From: a virus
DNA: 45,824 nucleotides
IMG/VR virus record: IMGVR_UViG_3300002460_000052
Span: 1 to 45,824 of that record
Reading direction: 5' to 3' (one strand)
This document shows positions 14,953 to 20,722 of the stretch, piece after piece (within the stretch, counting starts at the first letter, position 1; each line of letters starts with the position of its first letter). The notes below the pieces were generated by a model, which was given only the letters and a program-made list of their open reading frames with translations, ran no database searches and was not told where the DNA came from. Made by a program: the position numbers and the translations under genes.

Positions 14953-14988
14953 CGATTCCTCCAGGGCGCCGGGGTGGCGTGTGGGGAA

Positions 14989-15029
14989 ATTCTAGCTCAA
15001 CGCTAGAAATATGCAAGCTGATAGCTAGA
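14989..15029 (-). promoter_or_regulatory. Leftward early promoter PL with two operators
   Basis: On the minus strand -35 TTGCAT (15016-15011) and -10 TAGAAT (14994-14989) are 16 bases apart, with a start point near 14982. A perfect palindrome TTCTAGC-N5-GCTAGAA (14990-15008) covers the -10. A second, imperfect one, GCAAGC-N5-GCTAGA (15013-15029), covers the -35. Their centres are 22 bp apart, two helical turns. This is the expected design of a repressor-controlled promoter. Confidence 0.8.
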
Positions 15030-15083
15030 TTTTTTTCTGTTGCATTGCGTTACGATGGCGTCGGAGTCTGTATGGAGGTGAAG

Positions 15084-15707
15084 ATGTCCGGTCGTTTTCT
15101 TGTTGGGTTAGTGCTTCTTGTCGCAGCCGGACAGGCGTGTGCGCTTAATAAGTGCACGGCGACAGACGGAAGGGTTTCTTACCAGGATGCGCCGTGTTCG
15201 GCTGGTGCGGCATCAGCGCAGATTGCGGTGCCGATGGGGCCTAAAGAGGCAGCGGAGCAGTGGAAATTTGCTAAAGAGAAGGACGCGATGACAGGTGTAG
15301 TGACCTGTTTTGCGTACTCGCCGTCTGTTTCAACAAATTGGGGGCGTGGTGGTTATTCGTATTCGCTTGTTTACTTGCAGCTGGCCGTTTCGCGTGATGC
15401 GGCATCTATGGTGCTAAGTGTTCGAGCAAGTGAATACAAAGATGGAATTTTTCACAACGACATATCCGGCCAAGGTATTAAGCCAGACAATGGGGATTTT
15501 TTTCCGCTAATCGAGAAATACGGACAGCGTGGTCTTGGTATTGGTCTGGGAAAGGCAGGGCCTTTGATTGGGGCGCTTCAAAAATCTAAAAGTTTTTCGA
15601 TGCGGTTGCGTTTTTGGCCGTATGAGAAGCTGCACGATACGCCGCCAGTCTCTCTTGCTGGATTCGATAAAGCAATTCGCTCTGCAATGGATTGCGGTGC
15701 AAATTAG
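15084..15707 (+). CDS. Secreted DUF4124-domain protein, lysogenic cargo candidate
   Basis: A 207-residue exported protein. A signal peptide (MSGRFLVGLVLLVAAGQACA) has a cleavage site near residue 20. A DUF4124-like segment follows (KCTATDGRVSYQDAPC). The C-terminal 140 residues include VVTCFAYSP, LSVRASEYKDG, and SMRLRFWPYEKLHD, with a terminal AIRSAMDC; paired Cys suggest a periplasmic disulfide fold. The start at 15084 follows GGAGGTG. It lies beside the repressor, outside both early operons, in an A/T-richer stretch. That is the position of lysogenic conversion genes such as rexAB in lambda. The function of the C-terminal domain is not recognised. Confidence 0.7.
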   Translation: MSGRFLVGLVLLVAAGQACALNKCTATDGRVSYQDAPCSAGAASAQIAVPMGPKEAAEQWKFAKEKDAMTGVVTCFAYSPSVSTNWGRGGYSYSLVYLQLAVSRDAASMVLSVRASEYKDGIFHNDISGQGIKPDNGDFFPLIEKYGQRGLGIGLGKAGPLIGALQKSKSFSMRLRFWPYEKLHDTPPVSLAGFDKAIRSAMDCGAN

Positions 15708-15774
15708 TTGTTTGGTGGTCGTTTTGTTTGTTTCGAGTGGAGGCGGAGGGGGAGCGTATAGATTCTTGCGGTGC

Positions 15775-16251
15775 TTATGAGTGTTTCCTATGTTTTCCGT
15801 TATCTATATTCTTTTTCTCCCATGTTGAAACCATTCCGTCAAGATAGGCGTCTATTTCCAAGCGCGCCTGTCTCGGAAGGTCCATAAATCGTTTGTATGT
15901 CACCTGTTTAAATGGCCAGGTATTGATTGGCATGATGGCGCAAGAATCTGCGGAGGCGCCGGTATCTTGGGCGATGTGCTGTCGTTCGCTAGGTAGTGTG
16001 TTTATCCAGTCGGGCGACCTGTCATTTGCGTAATGTTTTGCGATGGCCTTTGCAAACGCTAGAGTAATTGGCCTTGGCGCCCCATCGCTTTTTGGTTTGC
16101 GCTGGTAAATCTGATAGATGTATTCCTCGCTTCGTCCGAGACGGGTTGCCACGGCCCGATAGCCTGCGCGCAGACTTCCAGCCTCTTGAGCTTCCTTGTC
16201 CACTATTTCCTTGAAGTGGGCGAGCCAGATTTCTTCTAGATTCATGAGCAT
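15775..16251 (-). CDS. CI-like phage repressor
   Basis: A 158-residue protein. Residues about 25-70 hold a helix-turn-helix (GYRAVATRLGRSEEYIYQIYQ, then LAFAKAIAKHYA). The C-terminal part (about 100-150) is short and lacks the Ser/Lys of the S24 LexA-like peptidase, so it is not a classical RecA-cleaved repressor. It is divergent from the Cro-like gene, with shared operators between them. Both ATG 16251 and ATG 16245 are possible starts. It should bind TCTAGC-N5-GCTAGA sites and maintain lysogeny. It is transcribed toward the DUF4124 gene; no strong terminator separates their convergent ends (15708-15774). Confidence 0.8.
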   Translation of the reverse strand: MLMNLEEIWLAHFKEIVDKEAQEAGSLRAGYRAVATRLGRSEEYIYQIYQRKPKSDGAPRPITLAFAKAIAKHYANDRSPDWINTLPSERQHIAQDTGASADSCAIMPINTWPFKQVTYKRFMDLPRQARLEIDAYLDGMVSTWEKKNIDNGKHRKHS

Positions 16252-16254
16252 GAT

Positions 16255-16319
16255 TCAAGCATCTAGCTAGAAGAAAAAACGAGCTTGGGGCTTGAAGAAA
16301 TCTAGCTGTGTGCTAGACT
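16255..16319. promoter_or_regulatory. Rightward promoter PR and operators between repressor and cro
   Basis: A perfect operator TCTAGC-TGTGT-GCTAGA lies at 16301-16317. A one-mismatch copy TCAAGC-N5-GCTAGA lies at 16255-16271. The -35 TTGAAG (16292-16297) and -10 TAGACT (16314-16319) are 16 bases apart, with the -10 built from the operator's right arm exactly as at PL. The predicted start point (about 16326) abuts the cro ATG, so that mRNA may be leaderless. The repressor's own promoter is not clear to me. Confidence 0.8.
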
Positions 16320-16326
16320 TTGGGCC

Positions 16327-16617
16327 ATGCCGCTTCCAAAACTCCCTACTGCGCGCCGCCGCGAATTGGCCAATCAGGTCGGTGTCGGTGAGCAGTATCT
16401 CTATCAGATTCTTCGCGGAATTGGTGTTGCGAGTCCCGCGCTGGCGCGCAAGCTGAATGCTTTTGAGCCGCTGTTGAGGCTTCAAGACCTCCGCCCAAAT
16501 GACTGGAATGACCTCTGGCCGGAGCTTGCCGACCCCAAGCCAAACCAGCCCCAAGCCACCGCCCATCAAGCGCGGGTAGCTATCAATTCCGAAGCAATGG
16601 AGGCCGCCCATGGGTGA
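16327..16617 (+). CDS. cro: Cro-like regulator
   Basis: A 96-residue protein. Residues about 8-50 (RRRELANQVGVGEQYLYQIL, then ASPALARKLNAF) form a YdaS/Cro-type helix-turn-helix with the same YIYQI/YLYQI recognition-helix feel as the divergent repressor. The last 17 residues (from about HQARVAINSEAM) are encoded by a host palindromic repeat and are unlikely to be original. No ribosome-binding site precedes the ATG; the promoter start lies within one or two bases, so leaderless translation is likely. Expected role: block repressor synthesis during lytic growth. Confidence 0.8.
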   Translation: MPLPKLPTARRRELANQVGVGEQYLYQILRGIGVASPALARKLNAFEPLLRLQDLRPNDWNDLWPELADPKPNQPQATAHQARVAINSEAMEAAHG

Positions 16618-17028
16618 TGCGCCCAACGCCCCGCGCCGTGGCCTGTCGCCCCAGGCGGTGATGGCCTCGCTCAGCGCCGAGCGCGCTGCAGTTCTTCGTC
16701 GTTCGGCAGGATGGTGTTTTGCGCCGTCGCCAGTGCATTGGTCATTGCGTCTGGCCATGTGCCTGCCAGCGCTATTCCGGCAAATCGGTCGAGGTGTTCG
16801 CACACTGTCTCGATCGCTTTCTCTGGGTCGGGGTGGCAAGCAATGAGGGCGCGTATGGCTACCTGTGCTGCCAGCACCTTGCCCTCCAGCGCCTCGATGC
16901 GTGCGCGGGCTTCTTCGTCTTTCATTTTCTGCCTTGGTGGGTTTGTGTTCAATGGCAATAAAGCGCCCGCCCATCAAACGCGGGTAGCTATCAATTCCGA
17001 AGCAATGGAGGAGGCCGCCCATGGGTGA
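16559..17028. repeat. Direct repeats (16559-16617 and 16967-17028) flanking an antisense gene
   Basis: The 59-bp copy and the 62-bp copy differ by one substitution and one 3-bp GAG duplication. Both contain a partial palindromic host repeat read in reverse and end in GGAGG...ATGGGTGA, an ATG with ribosome-binding site (16610 and 17021). They enclose the minus-strand gene 16671-16925. The layout suggests duplication-mediated insertion of that gene downstream of cro. Confidence 0.75.
16671..16925 (-). CDS. Small helical phage protein
   Basis: An 84-residue protein starting at ATG 16925 (MKDEEARARIEALEGKVLAA). The first 35 residues are a probable coiled coil, followed by CHPDPEKAIETVCEHLDRF, similar to small proteins found singly in Burkholderiales prophages. 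It lies antisense to the rightward early transcript and between the direct repeats. Function unknown. Confidence 0.6.
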   Translation of the reverse strand: MKDEEARARIEALEGKVLAAQVAIRALIACHPDPEKAIETVCEHLDRFAGIALAGTWPDAMTNALATAQNTILPNDEELQRARR

Positions 17029-17100
17029 CGTCTTCGCCCGCATCGCTGTGCTGGATGCGGTGTATGGCCGCGTCAACCTGCGCCGGGTGTTCCCCGTAGG
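17021..17100 (+). pseudogene. Fragment of a tail tip gene (N-terminal part)
   Basis: From the ATG at 17021 the frame reads GDVFARIAVLDAVYGRVNLRR, aligning with residues about 36-60 of this prophage's own large tail protein (GNIFPKVSRVDSVYGRVNLRK at 34684-38121). Similarity ends near 17100, after which the frame is antisense to the next gene. The divergence shows that it came from a related phage, not from a recent copy of the local gene. It is probably a recombination scar. Confidence 0.6.
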
Positions 17101-17372
17101 GCAGCCAGCTCCCGAACGTATCGCTGCCGATCTGATAGCAGGGTTGACCATTGCTGCCAAACATCCGGCCGTTGCATGTCTGGCGGCAGCCCTTCGGCAA
17201 GCCGTAGCAGCGCAGCGTCGTATTCCTCCGCAATCGCAGGCAGGGCCTGCGGATCCACTCGATCCAGTAGCGCCTCCAGCATCGCCTCGGTGGCCAGCTG
17301 GCGGTTCAGGTGCGTCAGCTGCGTGTTGTTGATCTCTGCAATGGCCTGCATCACCTGTTTCTCGAATGTCAT
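17073..17372 (-). CDS. Small helical phage protein
   Basis: A 99-residue all-helical protein (MTFEKQVMQAIAEINNTQLT, later PPDMQRPDVWQQWSTLLSDR). A GAGG motif precedes the ATG at 17372. Composition and codon use look genuine. It overlaps the tail gene fragment on the other strand at its 3' end. It is divergent from the gene at 17462 with 89 bp between them, which may hold promoters for both. No family recognised. Confidence 0.65.
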   Translation of the reverse strand: MTFEKQVMQAIAEINNTQLTHLNRQLATEAMLEALLDRVDPQALPAIAEEYDAALLRLAEGLPPDMQRPDVWQQWSTLLSDRQRYVRELAALRGTPGAG

Positions 17373-17461
17373 GGGCGCCCCTCTCGGTGGGTGGTGTGAA
17401 GTGAGACGTGCATTGTCTGCCGTCTGCGGGCGCCCGCCCTTTCTCTCCGTAGGAGGTCCCC

Positions 17462-17776
17462 ATGCCTGAGCGCCTCATGCTCGCCCTGCTCGACCGTGCC
17501 GAGGGCTGGGCCAACCGCGCCGGCAACACGCTGGTGCGCCGCAACCAGTGGACGCCCGCCGCCTTTGCCGTGGGCCGCAAGCCCGAAGAGCGGGCGCTGC
17601 TGTCCGCTGCGGCCGAGGTGTTCGACCTGATCGGCGCCACGCCCGAGGGCTGCGTGCTGATGGCTGAGCTGGGGCTGAACCCCGAAGCGGGTGCGCTGCC
17701 CTCGCACGATGCCTTGGCCGCCCGGTATGCCGAGCACCGGGCGCGGCTGGCTGATGCGGCTGGGGGTGTGGCGTGA
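17462..17776 (+). CDS. Phage protein of unknown function
   Basis: A 104-residue helical protein (MPERLMLALLDRAEGWANRA). A strong TAGGAGG site lies seven bases before the ATG. It belongs to the rightward early set between cro and the CII-like gene. The sequence ends LAARYAEHRARLADAAGGVA. No DNA-binding motif is clear. Function unknown. Confidence 0.7.
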   Translation: MPERLMLALLDRAEGWANRAGNTLVRRNQWTPAAFAVGRKPEERALLSAAAEVFDLIGATPEGCVLMAELGLNPEAGALPSHDALAARYAEHRARLADAAGGVA

Positions 17777-17789
17777 TGGTGCTGCACGG

Positions 17790-18035
17790 TCATGCCTCCA
17801 GCAGTTGCTGCAGCCGTGCCAGTGCGTTCACTTGTGGTGGCGGCGCGCTGCCGGTGGCCTGCATGCGCTCGCGGGCCAGGGTCATCCAGCGCATCAGCGC
17901 GTCGGCATTCAGCTTGCCTTGTGCATCCAGCACAAACACGAGCTGCTGCGCAAACAGTTCCAGCGCGGCCACGCGGTCGGGCAGTGTGGGTTCAACGTGT
18001 GCCGCTGCGGCGGCTTGAGAGGGGTTTGAGTTCAT
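17790..18035 (-). CDS. Small helical phage protein overlapping the CII-like start head to head
   Basis: An 81-residue protein (MNSNPSQAAAAAHVEPTLPD, then VAALELFAQQLVFVLDAQG). Its ATG (18035-18033) and that of the CII-like gene (18034-18036) share the bases CATG, so the two genes start on top of each other in opposite directions. Composition argues that it is real. The nearest AGGAA is rather far upstream of the start. Antisense control of the CII-like message is conceivable. Confidence 0.6.
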   Translation of the reverse strand: MNSNPSQAAAAAHVEPTLPDRVAALELFAQQLVFVLDAQGKLNADALMRWMTLARERMQATGSAPPPQVNALARLQQLLEA

Positions 18036-18582
18036 GAAGGCAACTATCTCTGTTCCTGCCGGCCTTGCCTATGTCGATGGCGAGTCCGTGCCCGACACGC
18101 CGCAGTTGATGAGCGTGCCCGATGCCATCTATCACACGGTGCACAGCTACCCCGGCGGCGTGGCTGCGCTGGCGGCGCGCATGGGCCTGCCGGTGGGCAC
18201 GCTCACGCACAAGGCCAACCCGAACAACCCCACGCACCACATGCGGCCCGATGAGCTGGTGGCCATGCAGCATTTCAGCGGCGATGCGTCGGTGCTCATG
18301 GCCATGGCTGCGGCGCTGGGCTATGCCGTCACACGGGCCACGCCAGACCAGTCCGGCGGGCACCTGGGCGCCGCGCTGGTGCGCTTCCAGGTCGAGGTGG
18401 CCGACTTTGTGCGCGCTGTGGGCGAGCCTGCCGAGCGCCTGGCTGAAGACCCCGCCAAGCACGCTACCGGCAACGAGGTGCGCCGGGCCGACTACCACGC
18501 CCAAGAGGTGCAGGCCGCCATGAGCCACACGCTGGGCGCACTGCGCGGCCACATGCGCCCGGCGCCCAAGGCGGGGGCCTGA
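18034..18582 (+). CDS. Phage regulatory protein CII family
   Basis: A 182-residue protein of the CII-type regulators found in Burkholderia and Pseudomonas phages (unlike the short lambda CII). Key stretches: VPDAIYHTVHSYPGGVAALA, LPVGTLTHKANPNNPTHHM, and DELVAMQHFSGDASVLMAM, which carry the helix-turn-helix and ligand-like region at about 28-100. Expected role is activation or repression of early phage genes in the lysis-lysogeny decision. ATG 18034 is used; an internal ATG at residue 26 is an alternative with no better ribosome-binding site. The stop overlaps the next ATG as TGATG. Confidence 0.85.
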   Translation: MKATISVPAGLAYVDGESVPDTPQLMSVPDAIYHTVHSYPGGVAALAARMGLPVGTLTHKANPNNPTHHMRPDELVAMQHFSGDASVLMAMAAALGYAVTRATPDQSGGHLGAALVRFQVEVADFVRAVGEPAERLAEDPAKHATGNEVRRADYHAQEVQAAMSHTLGALRGHMRPAPKAGA

Positions 18583-18809
18583 TGCCATGCAGCAACTGTG
18601 TGCAGTCCGAACATTCAGCCCGGCAGGGCAGGGCGCCATGGGGTGGTTTCAGCATGTCGTGCGTCCATTGCTGCGCCCGCCTGGTGCGGTCAGCGCGGCC
18701 CTTGCGGATGGCCCAAGAGGCCATGCTGGCCTGCATTGCGCGCCACCAGCCCGACGCCCCTACACGGGCGGATGTTTTGCAGGCCCTGAAGGCGCTGGAT
18801 GCGGGCTGA
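18582..18809 (+). CDS. Small zinc-finger-like phage protein
   Basis: A 75-residue protein with CSNC at residues 3-6 and CVHCC at 27-31, a likely four-Cys metal site, followed by a helical C-terminal part ending LQALKALDAG. The ATG overlaps the CII stop, so translation is coupled. A minus-one reading shift at the stop would add about 21 residues beginning LSLDEMVIAARVAG, a natural-looking continuation, so the gene may carry a recent frameshift. Confidence 0.65.
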   Translation: MPCSNCVQSEHSARQGRAPWGGFSMSCVHCCARLVRSARPLRMAQEAMLACIARHQPDAPTRADVLQALKALDAG

Positions 18810-18873
18810 GCCTGGACGAGATGGTCATTGCCGCCCGTGTGGCGGGCGAGCCCATGAGCTGGGAGGTGTAGCC

Positions 18874-19686
18874 GTGGCAAACCTCAAGCTGGATATTCGC
18901 GTGGAGAACCTGGACAAGGTGCGCAAGGCGCTGGACATGCTGAGCGGGCCGCAGGCCCGCGTCGCCTACGCCAAGGCCATCAACGACACCGCCTACAAGG
19001 TGCGCCGCGAGATGCAGGCCGACATGGGCCGCAGCTTCGACCGCGTTACGCCGTTCATCCAGCGCAGCCCCAAGGTGTTCGAGGCCACGGCCGACAAGCT
19101 GAGCGCCAGCATTGCCCCCACGCTCGACACCCGCAACCGGCCCGGCACAGGCGGCAAGGTGGGTGTCGACCCGCAGGATGTGCTGCAGGCGCAAGAGCAC
19201 GGTGGGCGCAGGCGTGACAAGCGCAGCGAGGTGGCGCTGCGTCGCGCTGGCATCCTGCACGCCGGTTGGCAAACCGCCATCCCGGCCACGCCATACCCGG
19301 GCAGCGACGACGGGCGCGGCAATCTGCGCGGCGCCTTCCTGCAGCAGCTGCTGAGCTACCTGCAGGCGTACAGCGAGCAGGGCTATAAAGCCAACATGAC
19401 GGGCAAGCGCATGCGCGGCCTGCAAAAGGGCACGGCCAAGCAGGCAGGGCGCCGTTACTTCGTCAGCTACGGCAAGTGGCGCGACGGGCGCAGCAGCCAC
19501 TTGGCGCCGGGCATATGGGCGGCATCGGGCACGGGCGGGGCAGACGTGCGCCCGGTGCTGATGTTCGTGCGCACCCCCACGTACCGCCCCCGCCTGAGCA
19601 TGGAGCGCATCGCCCAGGCGGCCGATGTGCAGGACTACCTTGACCGCCGCGTGCGCTTTCGCATTCGGGAAGCGGCCGGCGTGTAG
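18874..19686 (+). CDS. Minor tail protein Z-like phage protein
   Basis: A 270-residue protein starting at GTG 18874, chosen for the GGAGGTG site eight bases upstream. Residues about 1-110 (LDIRVENLDKVRKALDML, then ARVAYAKAINDTAYKVRREM, then RVTPFIQRSPKVFEATAD) follow the lambda gpZ pattern of a helical repeat protein from the tail tip. The C-terminal half is basic and aromatic. Its place between a CII regulator and a replication gene is odd for a structural protein. A DNA-associated early role is the alternative. Confidence 0.55.
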   Translation: MANLKLDIRVENLDKVRKALDMLSGPQARVAYAKAINDTAYKVRREMQADMGRSFDRVTPFIQRSPKVFEATADKLSASIAPTLDTRNRPGTGGKVGVDPQDVLQAQEHGGRRRDKRSEVALRRAGILHAGWQTAIPATPYPGSDDGRGNLRGAFLQQLLSYLQAYSEQGYKANMTGKRMRGLQKGTAKQAGRRYFVSYGKWRDGRSSHLAPGIWAASGTGGADVRPVLMFVRTPTYRPRLSMERIAQAADVQDYLDRRVRFRIREAAGV

Positions 19687-19712
19687 CCGCGCGCATGTGA
19701 CCCACGGACACC

Positions 19713-20621
19713 ATGAACCACTACCCCCATCACATCGGCGACTTCAACAGCGCGACCCGGCATTTAACGTTCGTTGAACGGGCGTTGTACCGGGAACTGC
19801 TTGATCTGTACTACGACACCGAACGACCGATGAACGCCGATGTTTCCAAGATCGCGCGGCGCGTGCTGGCCAACACCGAGGAACTGCGCGAGGCGCTGGT
19901 GGTGGTACTGGAGGAGTTCTTTGTGCTGGCCGATGACGGCTGGCATAACGATCGGTGCGACCGAGAGATTGCATCCTTCCATTCAAAACAAGAGCAGCAA
20001 AGCCGCGCCGGGCGGGCGTCTGCGGCCAAACGCACAGGGGGCAGGCCGCCCGATGCGGGCGATGCACAGCCGTCCAACCCGGCCCCGGAAGGCGGTGGCG
20101 GTGGTGTCGATGGCGGTTCAACGCCCGTTGAACGCCCGTCCAACGACCGAACCACCAACCAGAACCAGAACCAGAACCATATAAGTCCCCCCAACCCCCC
20201 TGCCGGGGGGGCGGTCGGTGGATTGGCTGTCGCCACGGCACTGAGCAGCCACTTCCCCGGTCACCGACGAACCCGCATTGCCGAGGTTGCCGACCTGATC
20301 GCAGCCATCGCAGCCGAGGGCCTGGCCACCGCAGAGCAGCTGCTGCAGGCCGCAGAGCAGCAGGCCGCAGAGCTTGGCAAGGACGGCGGCAAGCATGCGC
20401 CCAACGTGCTGACATGGCTGCGGCGCAAGGGCTGGCTCGACAGCGCAGCGCTGCCTGCGGGCGGTGGCGTCCCCTCCGACTGGTCCGACTCGCGCAGCGG
20501 CATCGAGGCCATGGGCAAGCGCGTGGGCCTGCCGGAGTGGGAGCAGTCGGGCTACCGCCTGCTGTCCGAGTACGAAGCCGAGGTGCGCCGCCGCCTCGCC
20601 ACACCGCAGGTGCCAGCATGA
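19713..20621 (+). CDS. DUF1376 (YdaU-like) phage replication protein
   Basis: A 302-residue protein. The N-terminal DUF1376 domain (about 1-95) has MNHYPHHIGDFNSATRHLTF, ERALYRELLDLYYDTERPM and a winged-helix-like end. A disordered, Gly/Pro/Asn-rich linker with a repeated NQ tract spans about 100-175. A C-terminal helical domain ends with PNVLTWLRRKGWLD. The family stands in for the lambda O or DnaT type initiator and helps load host helicase onto the phage origin, which is probably within or near this gene. It starts 27 bases after the preceding stop. Confidence 0.8.
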   Translation: MNHYPHHIGDFNSATRHLTFVERALYRELLDLYYDTERPMNADVSKIARRVLANTEELREALVVVLEEFFVLADDGWHNDRCDREIASFHSKQEQQSRAGRASAAKRTGGRPPDAGDAQPSNPAPEGGGGGVDGGSTPVERPSNDRTTNQNQNQNHISPPNPPAGGAVGGLAVATALSSHFPGHRRTRIAEVADLIAAIAAEGLATAEQLLQAAEQQAAELGKDGGKHAPNVLTWLRRKGWLDSAALPAGGGVPSDWSDSRSGIEAMGKRVGLPEWEQSGYRLLSEYEAEVRRRLATPQVPA

Positions 20622-20628
20622 CCGCCAC

Positions 20629-20700
20629 CCGTCACGGGTCCTCCCCAGCTCCCTCCAGTGCGGGTAATTCGCGCCGCCCCTTCGGACTGTTCACCAACCT
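20629..20700. other. Candidate cos region upstream of the packaging genes
   Basis: The gap 20622-20722 contains GGGTCCTCCCC and, at 20660-20680, GCGGGTAATTCGCGCCGCC. The reverse complement shares GGGGCGGCG with the lambda cosN sequence and has approximate two-fold symmetry. It lies directly before the packaging block encoding a lambda-type terminase. The call is by resemblance only. The frame of a possible 29-residue peptide across this gap is not convincing. Confidence 0.35.
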
Positions 20701-20722
20701 CCTATAGGGGGTTCCGCTTTTT

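Noticed and set aside
16610-16846. Plus-strand frame starting MGDAPNAPRRGLSPQAV with a good ribosome-binding site.
   Set aside because: After about 25 codons it runs antisense to the convincing minus-strand gene 16671-16925, and the start is part of a direct repeat. It is more likely a scar than a gene.
20160-20190. AACCAG repeats as a short CRISPR-like or origin iteron array.
   Set aside because: They are a few contiguous in-frame hexamers coding for an Asn-Gln linker; there are no spacers. A role in an origin cannot be excluded but is not supported.
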